42,131 nucleotides of DNA from Candidatus Binatia bacterium (GTDB taxonomy: Bacteria; Desulfobacterota; Binatia; HRBIN30). Both the position numbers and the translations under genes were made by a program. The notes under the pieces were generated by a model. The model did no database searches, was not told where the DNA came from, and was given only the letters and a program-made list of their open reading frames with translations. Below, piece after piece: positions 34,412-42,131 of this stretch. Location of the stretch: contig DASVHW010000109.1 of the NCBI GenBank assembly GCA_036382395.1, positions 1-42,131 on the forward strand. Direction: 5' to 3'. The stretch's first letter is position 1. Every line of letters starts with the position of its first letter.

Positions 34412-34748
34412 TGGTTTCGGGGAATTCCGTTCGCAGCCAGCGGGCGATCCAGCCGTCGTTCTCGCGCTGCCCGATCTTTTCCAGCGCGCCTTGGTCGAGC
34501 CACATGCCGCGGCAGGCGGTGCATTCCTTGACCTCTACGCCGTGGAGGCTGCGCTCGTGGAGACGCTCGCCGCACTTCGGACAGCGCATGTGCGCCGCTT
34601 GCTTGAGTACGGCTTCCGTTTCGCTCTCTTTCACATGGCGCAGCTTCGCCACCATCTCCCGGTCGCGCTCGGCGAAATAGACATCTTCCCGCGCCCGTTC
34701 GACATCGCGCAGCTTGTCCCCGAGGCGATCTTTCTCATTTGTGGCCAT
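34407..34748 (-). CDS. TFIIB-type zinc-ribbon protein
   Basis: This 113-residue cytoplasmic protein has a charged helical N-terminus (MATNEKDRLGDKLRDVERAR) and a C-terminal zinc ribbon with Cys56, Cys59, Cys76 and Cys79 in RCPKCGERLHERSLHGVEVK and ECTACRGMWLDQGALEKI, the zf-TFIIB pattern. Its exact role is unknown; such proteins are common stress or assembly accessories. A GAGGAG site lies about 8 bases before the ATG. It overlaps the terminator. Confidence 0.85.
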   Translation of the reverse strand: MATNEKDRLGDKLRDVERAREDVYFAERDREMVAKLRHVKESETEAVLKQAAHMRCPKCGERLHERSLHGVEVKECTACRGMWLDQGALEKIGQRENDGWIARWLRTEFPETT

Positions 34749-34937
34749 CGTTTCGCTCCTCGCTCCAGCGGCTGTTGGCGGCGCCCAGCCCTCATACCAT
34801 CACCGTAGCTGCGCCGGATCTGGTTTGTCAACGCACCCTTCCCTGGCTATGGTGCACGTTGAAATGCGGACCGCGCGCAGGCTGACGCGCCCAAATCGGG
34901 CCGACGCAGAAGCCCCGGCTGGCTGCGGGGTTCCGGC

Positions 34938-35633
34938 ATGATCCCGCTACGCGACACGATTCCGTCGGCACGATTCCCGTTCGTGAACGTGACGCTCATC
35001 GTTTTGAACGGGGTGTGCTTCCTGTACGAGCTGAGCCTCGGCCCAGATCTCAGCCACTTCATCTACGCTTTCGGACTGGTCCCGGCGCGGTTGCATACCC
35101 TCTCCGTCGCCGGCCTCGGCGTTCTGCTCAGCAGCATGTTTCTGCACAGCGGCTGGCTGCACCTGCTGGGCAACATGCTCTTCCTCTACATATTTGGCGA
35201 CAACGTGGAGGATCGCCTGGGGCACGCCCGTTACCTGATTTTCTACCTGCTCAGCGGGGCGGCCGCCGGTATGGCTCAGGCGTACGCCTTGCCCACCTCG
35301 ACATATCCGATGATCGGGGCCAGCGGCGCGATCGCCGGGGTCACGGGGGCCTACTTCCTCTTCTTCCCGACCGCGCGTGTGGTGACGCTGGTGCCGATAT
35401 TCTTCTTCTTCCAGATCGTCGAAATCCCGGCCGTGGTCTTCCTCCTGTTCTGGTTTGTGATGCAGATTTTATACGGCCTTGTGACCGTGTCAGCCGCGGG
35501 GCGGGTTGCGGGCGGCGTTGCGTGGTGGGCGCACATTGGCGGTTTCGTCTTTGGAATGATCGTGGCGCCGCTGCTGGCCCGCACGACGTCTCGACGCCGG
35601 ATGCCGCCAGCAGACTTGCCTTGGGGCGATTGA
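34938..35633 (+). CDS. Rhomboid-family intramembrane serine protease
   Basis: This 231-residue inner-membrane protease cuts membrane helices. The catalytic Ser129 is in MIGASGAIAGV and the base His199 in WWAHIGGFVFGM; His75 and Asn79 in WLHLLGNMLFLY form the oxyanion region. Six hydrophobic segments are visible. The short Arg-rich tail (ARTTSRRRMPPADLPWGD) is cytoplasmic. It ends 18 bases before clpB, so the two may be co-transcribed as a protein-quality pair. Confidence 0.92.
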   Translation: MIPLRDTIPSARFPFVNVTLIVLNGVCFLYELSLGPDLSHFIYAFGLVPARLHTLSVAGLGVLLSSMFLHSGWLHLLGNMLFLYIFGDNVEDRLGHARYLIFYLLSGAAAGMAQAYALPTSTYPMIGASGAIAGVTGAYFLFFPTARVVTLVPIFFFFQIVEIPAVVFLLFWFVMQILYGLVTVSAAGRVAGGVAWWAHIGGFVFGMIVAPLLARTTSRRRMPPADLPWGD

Positions 35634-35651
35634 TGATTATGTTTCGCGCGT

Positions 35652-38273
35652 ATGAATATTAGTCGCTTTACCGAAAAGTCACAGGCTGCCTTGCACCAGG
35701 CCCAATCGATGGCCACGCGCCGGAGCCACCAGGGAGTGGATGTGGAACATCTCCTCCTGGCCATGCTGGAGCAAGCGGACGGTCTCGCGCCTGCCATCTT
35801 GGAGGCGGCTGGGGCCAATGTGGGAGCCCTCAAACAGCGCATCAGCCAAGAACTCGACCGCCTGCCGCAGGTCAGCGGTCCCACCGGCGCCCCTGAACAA
35901 ATCTACGTCACCCCGCAGCTCAATCGGACGCTCACCCGCGCGGAAGAGGAAGCTGCCACCCTGAAGGACGAGTACGTCAGCCTCGAGCACCTGCTGCTGG
36001 CCATCATCGATGAGGGTGGGCGGACTGCGAAGCTGCTGAGCGATCAGGGCGTGTCCCGCGAGTCGCTCATGGCCGCGCTGCAGAAGATCCGAGGCGGCCA
36101 GCGCGTGACCAGCCCGACCCCCGAGGCGACCTACCAAGCCTTGGAGCGTTACGGGCGCGAGCTGACCAAGCTTGCTGCCCAGGGCAAGCTGGATCCCGTC
36201 ATCGGCCGCGACGAGGAGATCCGGCGCGTCATCCAGGTGCTGTCGCGGCGCACCAAGAACAACCCCGTGCTCATCGGCGAGCCCGGTGTCGGCAAGACCG
36301 CGATCGTCGAGGGGTTGGCGCAACGCATCGTGCGCAAGGACGTGCCGGAGGGGCTGAAAGACCGCCGCGTCGTTGCTCTCGACATGGGAGCCCTCATTGC
36401 CGGGGCCAAGTTCCGTGGCGAATTCGAAGAGCGCCTGAAAGCCGTGCTCAAGGAAGTACAGGATGCCGGGGGCGAAGTCATCTTGTTCATCGACGAGCTG
36501 CACACCGTCGTCGGCGCCGGCGCGGCCGAGGGCGCGATGGACGCCAGCAACCTGCTCAAACCCATGCTGGCTCGCGGCGAGCTGCACTGCATCGGCGCCA
36601 CGACCCTCGACGAGTACCGCAAGCACATCGAGAAGGATGCGGCCTTGGAGCGGCGCTTCCAGCCCGTCCTGGTGGACCAGCCGTCGGTCGAGGATACCAT
36701 CTCGATTCTGCGGGGTCTGCGTGAGCGCTACGAGGTGCATCATGGCGTGCGCATCAAGGACAGCGCCCTGGTGACGGCCGCTGTGCTGTCGCAGCGCTAC
36801 ATCACCGACCGCTTTTTGCCCGACAAGGCGATCGACCTGGTCGACGAGGCGGCCGCCAAGCTGCGCACCGAGATCGATTCCATGCCGACCGATCTGGATG
36901 AGGTGTCACGGCGCGTCATGCAGCTGGAGATCGAACGCCAGGCGTTGAAGAAGGAAACCGACAAGGCCTCTCGCTCCCGCCTGGAGAAGCTCGAGAAGGA
37001 ACTGAGTGAACTGCGGGGCGATGCCGATGCCTTGCGGGCTCGCTGGGAATTGGAGAAGGGCGCCATCGGGCGACTGGGCGAGCTGCGCCGGCGCATTGAG
37101 GAGACCAAGGTCGAGATCGACAAGGCCGAACGTCTGTACGATTTGAACCGCGTCGCCGAGCTGAAATATGGCACCCTGGCGCAACTGGAGCGCCAACTGG
37201 CAGGCGAGGAGCAGGAGCTGGCCAAGAAGGAAGGCGGCACACGGCTGATCAAAGAAGAGGTCGACGAGGACGACGTCGCTCAGGTGGTCGCCCGTTGGAC
37301 CCGTATCCCCGTGACCAAGCTCCTGGAAGGGGAGATGCAGAAGCTCCTGCATCTCGAGGAGCAGCTGCACAAGCGTGTCGTCGGGCAGGACGAAGCGGTT
37401 ACCGCGGTGGCCGATGCGGTCATTCGCGCGCGTGCCGGCATCAAGGACCCGAATCGTCCGATCGGATCGTTCATCTTCCTCGGTCCCACCGGCGTGGGTA
37501 AGACCGAGCTCGGCCGAGCCTTGGCCGAGTTCTTGTTCGACGACGAGGCCGCGGTCGTGCGCGTCGACATGTCCGAGTACATGGAGAAGCACACCGTGGC
37601 ACGCTTGATCGGCGCACCGCCTGGGTACGTGGGGTACGAGGAAGGCGGCCAATTGACCGAAGCGGTACGGCGCCGGCCGTACTCGGTCATCCTGTTCGAC
37701 GAGATCGAAAAGGCACACCACGACGTCTTCAACGTCATGCTGCAGATCCTCGACGACGGACGGTTGACGGACGGCCATGGGCGTACGGTGGACTTCAAGA
37801 ACGCCGTGGTCATCATGACGTCCAACATCGGCAGCCAACTCATCCTGAGCTACCGCGGCGGCGACGACCCGGAGTCCTACGAGCGTATGAAGGCGGAGGT
37901 CCTGGAGGCGTTGCGCCAACACTTCCGGCCGGAGTTCCTCAACCGCGTCGATGAGATGGTCGTGTTCCACAGCCTGACCCGCGAGCAGCTGAAGCAGATT
38001 ATCGCCATCCAGCTCGGCCGCCTGCGGGCGCGTCTGGCGGAGCGCAAGATCGAAATCGAGCTGACCGACGCCGCGCTCGAGCATTTTGCGCACGCCGGAT
38101 ACGACCCGGTCTACGGCGCCCGTCCGCTGAAGCGGCTGCTGCAGAAGGAGCTGGAAACCAACCTCGGCCGCAAGATCGTCGCGGGCGAGATCCACGATAG
38201 CACCCGCGTGGTGGTGGACTACCAAGGCGGCGCCCTGCGCGTTACCAGTCAGCCGGTAGCCGAAGCGGCGTGA
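35652..38273 (+). CDS. clpB: ClpB disaggregase
   Basis: ClpB is a ring ATPase that, with DnaK, pulls apart aggregated proteins after heat stress. All parts are present in 873 residues: the N-domain repeats (about 1-150, with [20 protein letters not shown]), NBD1 with Walker A GEPGVGKT at 209-216 and LFIDELHT, the coiled-coil M domain (about 410-530, with long Glu/Lys/Arg/Leu runs), and NBD2 with Walker A GPTGVGKT at 611-618. No ClpP-binding IGF loop is evident, consistent with ClpB rather than ClpA. The ATG at 35652 is 18 bases after the rhomboid stop. Confidence 0.96.
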   Translation: MNISRFTEKSQAALHQAQSMATRRSHQGVDVEHLLLAMLEQADGLAPAILEAAGANVGALKQRISQELDRLPQVSGPTGAPEQIYVTPQLNRTLTRAEEEAATLKDEYVSLEHLLLAIIDEGGRTAKLLSDQGVSRESLMAALQKIRGGQRVTSPTPEATYQALERYGRELTKLAAQGKLDPVIGRDEEIRRVIQVLSRRTKNNPVLIGEPGVGKTAIVEGLAQRIVRKDVPEGLKDRRVVALDMGALIAGAKFRGEFEERLKAVLKEVQDAGGEVILFIDELHTVVGAGAAEGAMDASNLLKPMLARGELHCIGATTLDEYRKHIEKDAALERRFQPVLVDQPSVEDTISILRGLRERYEVHHGVRIKDSALVTAAVLSQRYITDRFLPDKAIDLVDEAAAKLRTEIDSMPTDLDEVSRRVMQLEIERQALKKETDKASRSRLEKLEKELSELRGDADALRARWELEKGAIGRLGELRRRIEETKVEIDKAERLYDLNRVAELKYGTLAQLERQLAGEEQELAKKEGGTRLIKEEVDEDDVAQVVARWTRIPVTKLLEGEMQKLLHLEEQLHKRVVGQDEAVTAVADAVIRARAGIKDPNRPIGSFIFLGPTGVGKTELGRALAEFLFDDEAAVVRVDMSEYMEKHTVARLIGAPPGYVGYEEGGQLTEAVRRRPYSVILFDEIEKAHHDVFNVMLQILDDGRLTDGHGRTVDFKNAVVIMTSNIGSQLILSYRGGDDPESYERMKAEVLEALRQHFRPEFLNRVDEMVVFHSLTREQLKQIIAIQLGRLRARLAERKIEIELTDAALEHFAHAGYDPVYGARPLKRLLQKELETNLGRKIVAGEIHDSTRVVVDYQGGALRVTSQPVAEAA

Positions 38274-38410
38274 TGTCGTGATGCGGGATGTGTGATTCGG
38301 TATTGTCCGAGCAAGACTCACGAGCGCGATTCACGGCCATGCACAAGATCCATTATTTCCAAGTCATGTTTCCCAGGCTTGACGACCCCCATCTGCCTGC
38401 CCGGGCGTAA

Positions 38411-39325
38411 TCATCCCGGCATCCCATTCGCCGCCGGCCTGCCCTTCGTATATCCCAGGAATTCGCCCCAGGCGCGTGCCGTCAGCCCCAGGAGAACAAG
38501 GGGAGACGAAAGAACAAAGGGACGGAGATGGACCCTCGATCGAACTACACGCCAGGCGATCACGGAGAACAAGAGCAACGGTAGGAATCCAGCAGCGAGC
38601 GCCGCGGTAACGCGTTTCCGAATTGAGAACTTCTTTTCCTGTGCCGTGACGGTGGCGAAGCATCGACGATGTTCAACGACGTGCCGTAGAAATTCTCCCA
38701 AGTCGTGCCGGGCCGTGTGGAAGACTCGAATGCCGGGAACGAAGAGGACCGGGTGGCCATCCTCCGCCATCCGCCAATGGAAAACCGTATCCGAGCAATA
38801 CGTGCCCTTCAGGAACGGTCCGTATTGTTCGAAGGCGCGGCGCTTGATGGACAGGCCACACCCAGCCATTTGGGGGATTTCACAGCTTGTCGGTCGAGGC
38901 AGCCAAAGATTGAACTCGCAGAAATAATAGGCCCACGCCAGCAGGCTCTCCGGCGTGCCGTTTTCGATGACGCCTCCCACCGCCCAATAGGGCGATTGAT
39001 GCGCCCGAACAATCTGCTCGATCCAGTCGCTCTCGACGAAGCAGTCGGCATCCAGAAAAGCGATGATGTCCGCTCGGGCCAGGACGAGCCCCTGGTTGCG
39101 TGCGTCTCCGCAGTATTTCCGTTCTGCGAAATGCCGCAGGCGCACAAACCGAAACCGCCGCGCCACGGCGTCGGTGCCATCGGTGGAACTGTCGATCAGG
39201 ATGACTTCGAAATGTCTGCTCGTCTCCTGCTTCTCCAACGAAGCCAAACACCTTTCAATGGCGTTCCTCTCGTTGAAAGAGGCGATCACGACGGAGACAT
39301 CCGGACGGGGTTGGGCCTCACTCAT
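38411..39325 (-). CDS. Family 2 glycosyltransferase with C-terminal membrane segments
   Basis: This 304-residue enzyme transfers a sugar from a nucleotide donor. The GT-A start is VSVVIASFNERNAIERCL, the metal-binding DAD is at 92-94 in FLDADCFVESDW, and a later GxGLSIKRRAFE segment is typical of GT2. After about residue 240 two hydrophobic segments (around AGFLPLLLFSVIAWRVV and SSPLVLLGLTARAWGEFLGY) should anchor it at the inner membrane, as in exopolysaccharide or lipid glycosyltransferases. The ATG at 39325 overlaps the radical SAM stop by 8 bases, so the two are coupled. It is read toward ClpB. Confidence 0.88.
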   Translation of the reverse strand: MSEAQPRPDVSVVIASFNERNAIERCLASLEKQETSRHFEVILIDSSTDGTDAVARRFRFVRLRHFAERKYCGDARNQGLVLARADIIAFLDADCFVESDWIEQIVRAHQSPYWAVGGVIENGTPESLLAWAYYFCEFNLWLPRPTSCEIPQMAGCGLSIKRRAFEQYGPFLKGTYCSDTVFHWRMAEDGHPVLFVPGIRVFHTARHDLGEFLRHVVEHRRCFATVTAQEKKFSIRKRVTAALAAGFLPLLLFSVIAWRVVRSRVHLRPFVLSSPLVLLGLTARAWGEFLGYTKGRPAANGMPG

Positions 39326-40487
39326 TGTGCAATGGCAACGCCGGCCTGGGGAAGAAGAAGGCCTCGGCGATGGTCTCGCGGCTGCAATCGCCGCCCTCGT
39401 ATGCATAGCTGCATTCGCGGCAGAGCGGGATCTGGTTCCAGCCCTCGCGGAACTGGCGCCGCAGGCGGCGGTAGGGCTCGTCGGACCAGATCTCGCGGAA
39501 AGTTTTTTCGCGCAGATCGCCCAGCGGGTATTTCTCCCGCGGGTCGTAGGTGCAGGAGCAGACGACCCCATTCCAGTGGATGCTGGGATGATACCAGGGA
39601 TGCTTACACGGGTTGCGCTTGCGGCGGATGCGCGAGTCCATCGCGTCTCCCTTGAAGCGCCAAAACCGGCGATCCAGCGGCAGGTAATCGCCGTGCTTCT
39701 GCCCCTCTTCGTCGGCGGCGTAGGGGTCCTGTGAGCACGGGTTGAGCGTCTTCAGGGTCAAGGCGTCCACCCCGAGGGACCGCGCCAGCTCCTCGAGCTG
39801 CGGAATCTCGTGCTCGTTGTGCCGCATGACGATGAAGCGGAAGTTGATGAACGGCTTCTTGTACCCAAGTACCTTTTTCCGCGCCACGACTGTCCGGATT
39901 CCCTCTAGAGCCAATTCGAGTTCGCCCCCTTGCCGGAAATGCTCGTAGCTCTCTTGGGTGATTCCATCCACGGCGAAGATGAGCGTGTCGAGGCCGGACC
40001 TAATAACCTTGTCGGCCTTCTCCTGCCTGGCGAACAGGTGCCCGTTGGTGCTGGAGATGGTTCGGATCCCTTTCTGCCCGGCGTAGGCGATCATGTCGAA
40101 GATGGCCGGGTTCATGAATGGCTCGCCCCAGTCCCAGAGCAGGAGGGTGAAAATGTACTCCCCGACCTCATCAAGGACCTTCTTGAATGTCTGAAACTCC
40201 ATATGCCCCTGCGGTCGGTCCAGACCCGTCGTCACCGGGCAGAGGGTACAGGAGAGGTTACAGTGGGCGGAGGGCTCCACCATCAGGTGCGTGGGCCAAC
40301 CCCACGGGTGCGACGGCTTGAAGTGAACGGAGGCTTCCACCAGGCAGGCGTTGACTAGCTTCTTGAGCGGCAGCCGTTCGAAGTCGTAGGGGATGCGATC
40401 CGCGTAGATCCGCAGGCGTCGCGTGATCAGCGCTCCCACGGCCTGCCCCGCGAGGGTCATGAAGTTCGTTCGCACGACACGTCTCAT
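39318..40487 (-). CDS. Radical SAM/SPASM-type enzyme
   Basis: This 389-residue protein has the radical SAM cluster motif CNLSCTLC with Cys76, Cys80 and Cys83 after HLMVEPSAHCN. The C-terminal half contains several more Cys (PCKHPWYHPSIHWNGVVCSC and CRECSYAYEGGDC), as in SPASM/twitch domains that hold a second cluster. Such enzymes modify peptides or act in sugar and lipid pathways. The ATG at 40487 follows the stop of the preceding radical SAM gene with one base between. The substrate is unknown; the linked glycosyltransferase suggests a cell-surface product. Confidence 0.88.
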   Translation of the reverse strand: MRRVVRTNFMTLAGQAVGALITRRLRIYADRIPYDFERLPLKKLVNACLVEASVHFKPSHPWGWPTHLMVEPSAHCNLSCTLCPVTTGLDRPQGHMEFQTFKKVLDEVGEYIFTLLLWDWGEPFMNPAIFDMIAYAGQKGIRTISSTNGHLFARQEKADKVIRSGLDTLIFAVDGITQESYEHFRQGGELELALEGIRTVVARKKVLGYKKPFINFRFIVMRHNEHEIPQLEELARSLGVDALTLKTLNPCSQDPYAADEEGQKHGDYLPLDRRFWRFKGDAMDSRIRRKRNPCKHPWYHPSIHWNGVVCSCTYDPREKYPLGDLREKTFREIWSDEPYRRLRRQFREGWNQIPLCRECSYAYEGGDCSRETIAEAFFFPRPALPLHNE

Positions 40488-40488
40488 T

Positions 40489-41619
40489 TCACCGGTGCAT
40501 GAAAGGTGCAAGCGTGCGAAACACGGGATGCAGCCGACGGTTGGCAGTCAGATGGCAACAGAACTCGCAATCGCAGCGCGCCGCGAGGTCCTTGAGCCCC
40601 TCGCGGGTCAGCGTCCGCCGGCGGAACTCGCGGTAGGCGGGGCCGTTCCAAATCTCCTGAAGCGAGTTGACATGAAGGTTCCCCATCGCCAGATCGCAAG
40701 GATTGCACGGCGCAACGTCGCCGTTCGGTTTGACGCGCGCATCGATCCATCCGATGTAGCAGGGGAATGCGTTCCAGACCGTGCTTCCGGCGTCATAGCG
40801 GCGCATCAAGTCATCAATGTTGTGCTGCAGCGGTCGCCCGCGCAGCCACGTCCGCAGATGCCCGAGGGAGCGGCGGAACGAAACCTCCTCGTCCGCCGTC
40901 AGCGCATGCGCACCAAATTTCCCGCGATGGGTGAACAACGGAGAAAAGGAAATGCCATCACAGGCCGTCGCCAGGGCCAGTTCCGCGAAGCGCTCGACTT
41001 TCTGGAAGTCGTGACGATTGATGGGGTGATGCAAGACGACGCGCGGCCGCTTTTTCCCCTGTGCCGATTTCTGCGAGGAGAGGAGTTGCACGCCGCGGAC
41101 CACCCTGTCGAACATCGTGGCAGGAGTTCCCGGATGATTCCGTTGGTAATCGTCGGGGGCACTGGCCCACAGGCTGACCTGGATCTTGTCGAGCCCCGAA
41201 GCCACCAGCGAGCAGGCCATTTTCTCATCCAGCAAGGTCCCGTTGGTGACCAGGAACACCTCCAGCCCGGCGGCCTTTGCGGCGGAGATGATGTCGATGA
41301 TGCGTGGATGTAACAGGGGTTCGCCCTCGCCAATCAAAACGAGCCGCCACGCACCCAGCGATCTCAGTTGGTCACAAAGCCGGAGGACCAGCTCATACGG
41401 CATGTCTTGCATGCCCCCACCGTCCGACTCGGACTTCATCTCGGGAGAATGGAACCGACAACCGAGACAGCGGAGATTGCAGCGCTGCGTCACGTCAATG
41501 GTGACGTAAAACGGGCCTGCCCCAGCACTGTCGCCCGTCAAGACGCCACGAACAAACCGGATCGCCTGGAAAGCCTTTCTGATTCTCCCTGACGAAACGC
41601 TGTTGTTGGATGGTCGCAT
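40489..41619 (-). CDS. Radical SAM/SPASM-type enzyme
   Basis: This 376-residue protein has the motif CNLRCLGC with Cys47, Cys51 and Cys54, followed by LVLIGEGEPLLHP, a standard radical SAM second motif. The C-terminus has more cysteines (PCNPCDLAMGNLHVN and CDCEFCCHL), suggesting a SPASM-like auxiliary cluster. It is paired with the following radical SAM gene (1-base gap), so the two were probably duplicated or act in sequence. The ATG at 41619 gives a normal N-terminus (MRPSNNSVSSGRIRKAFQ). No leader peptide or other substrate is recognised next to it. Confidence 0.88.
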   Translation of the reverse strand: MRPSNNSVSSGRIRKAFQAIRFVRGVLTGDSAGAGPFYVTIDVTQRCNLRCLGCRFHSPEMKSESDGGGMQDMPYELVLRLCDQLRSLGAWRLVLIGEGEPLLHPRIIDIISAAKAAGLEVFLVTNGTLLDEKMACSLVASGLDKIQVSLWASAPDDYQRNHPGTPATMFDRVVRGVQLLSSQKSAQGKKRPRVVLHHPINRHDFQKVERFAELALATACDGISFSPLFTHRGKFGAHALTADEEVSFRRSLGHLRTWLRGRPLQHNIDDLMRRYDAGSTVWNAFPCYIGWIDARVKPNGDVAPCNPCDLAMGNLHVNSLQEIWNGPAYREFRRRTLTREGLKDLAARCDCEFCCHLTANRRLHPVFRTLAPFMHR

Positions 41620-41654
41620 ACGGCGAAGCACCGGCTGTGGGATGGCGCTGCGTT

Positions 41655-42131
41655 TCAGGCGGCGCGGTTCGGCACCGCCTGGGAGGTGAGGTCGCCGAGT
41701 GCACACAGGGCGATGATTGGCGTAACCACGGCGCCGAGGAGACCGGCGTAGATGGCCTTGAAGATGACGAAAGGCCAGAAGTGTACCTGGTGAAAACCGG
41801 CGGCCGACAGGAACACGACAGTCAGGGGTGCGAAGAGGACAAGACACGCCGCGCCGAAGGCAACCCCGCGGAGGAATCGGCCGGCCGGTAGTCGCCCGAG
41901 GATCGGGTGTGACGCGCGGCGCCAATCCGGTGCCGGGAAGCGGCCGCGAGCCACTTCGCGTCGTGCCAGGCCGGTCACGATCAGACAGGTGATGAACGGC
42001 AGCAGGAAGCAGGTCGCAAACGTATCTCCGGCGATACTTTCCTGGCCCCACAGCGGTACGGCGACCAGGTGCCGGAACAACGCCCAAGCAATGATCCCGT
42101 TCAGCACAAGGTTCACGACTCCCCCACCCAC
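41655..42131 (-). CDS. Membrane protein, truncated at right edge
   Basis: This frame is open to the window edge; the N-terminus may lie beyond 42131, since the GTG at the edge is only apparent. The visible 158 residues hold about four membrane helices (around IIAWALFRHLVAVPLW, FATCFLLPFITCLIVTGLA, AFGAACLVLFAPLTVVFLSA and IYAGLLGAVVTPIIALCALG). No family recognised. It lies 35 bases before the radical SAM pair on the same strand and may belong to that surface-modification operon. Confidence 0.65.
   Translation of the reverse strand: MGGGVVNLVLNGIIAWALFRHLVAVPLWGQESIAGDTFATCFLLPFITCLIVTGLARREVARGRFPAPDWRRASHPILGRLPAGRFLRGVAFGAACLVLFAPLTVVFLSAAGFHQVHFWPFVIFKAIYAGLLGAVVTPIIALCALGDLTSQAVPNRAA

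Noticed and set aside
36906-38321. Minus-strand frame of 471 codons opposite clpB
   Set aside because: Shadow of clpB; rich in residues expected from antisense of GC-biased codons, with no motifs.

Overview
The window looks like chromosome from a GC-rich, Gram-negative environmental bacterium. Direct signs are a Tat-exported MsrP with its membrane partner MsrQ, a putative outer-membrane DUF1302 protein with a periplasmic DUF1329 partner, and type II fatty-acid enzymes. The gene content would fit the deltaproteobacterial / Binatota-like part of the tree, but that is inference. The left 2.9 kb carries a triloop-hairpin repeat of a kind I associate with Verrucomicrobia-like genomes, so part of the window may have been acquired.

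Left arm (1-4696, minus strand): an N-type ATPase operon in the order atpD-atpC-atpQ-atpR-atpB, running off the left edge, preceded by msrP-msrQ for periplasmic methionine sulfoxide repair. A hairpin-rich repeat sits between atpR and atpB and lengthens AtpR. Next comes a mostly gene-free stretch with a truncated CSLREA-type secreted protein (4792-5049).

Centre-left (5595-12569): an RNA-handling cassette (glycine-rich RRM protein, two unknown small proteins, a DEAD-box helicase, a Cys-rich zinc-ribbon protein), a B12-dependent-type radical SAM enzyme, a nitronate-monooxygenase-family flavoprotein, two tiny membrane proteins, and decayed hemerythrin and response-regulator remnants.

Core (12805-25047, plus strand): ten essentially gapless genes form an almost complete fatty-acid factory. 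They encode a FabI/FabL-like enoyl reductase, FabH-like KAS III, FabA, FabG, FabZ, FabF-like KAS, an acyl carrier protein with an unusual N-S-A attachment motif, a PlsC-like acyltransferase, a phosphopantetheinyl transferase, and a roughly 1870-residue acyl-CoA carboxylase carrying biotin carboxylase, biotin carrier and carboxyltransferase in one chain, in the order of eukaryotic ACC. Only a malonyl-CoA:ACP transacylase is not seen. An orphan soluble histidine kinase converges on the 3' end.

Centre-right (26081-34346): a secreted protein of unknown function lies divergent from a four-gene envelope cassette (DUF1302 protein, Ycf48-like propeller, MMPL/RND pump, DUF1329 protein). Its layout suggests a trans-envelope exporter of lipid or another hydrophobic molecule. 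Its closeness to the fatty-acid cluster makes a make-and-export pairing worth testing. It is closed by a 21-bp inverted-repeat terminator shared with a convergent zinc-ribbon gene.

Right arm (34407-42131): zinc-ribbon protein, rhomboid protease and ClpB, followed on the minus strand by a membrane protein (cut by the edge), two SPASM-like radical SAM enzymes and a family 2 glycosyltransferase with terminal membrane segments.
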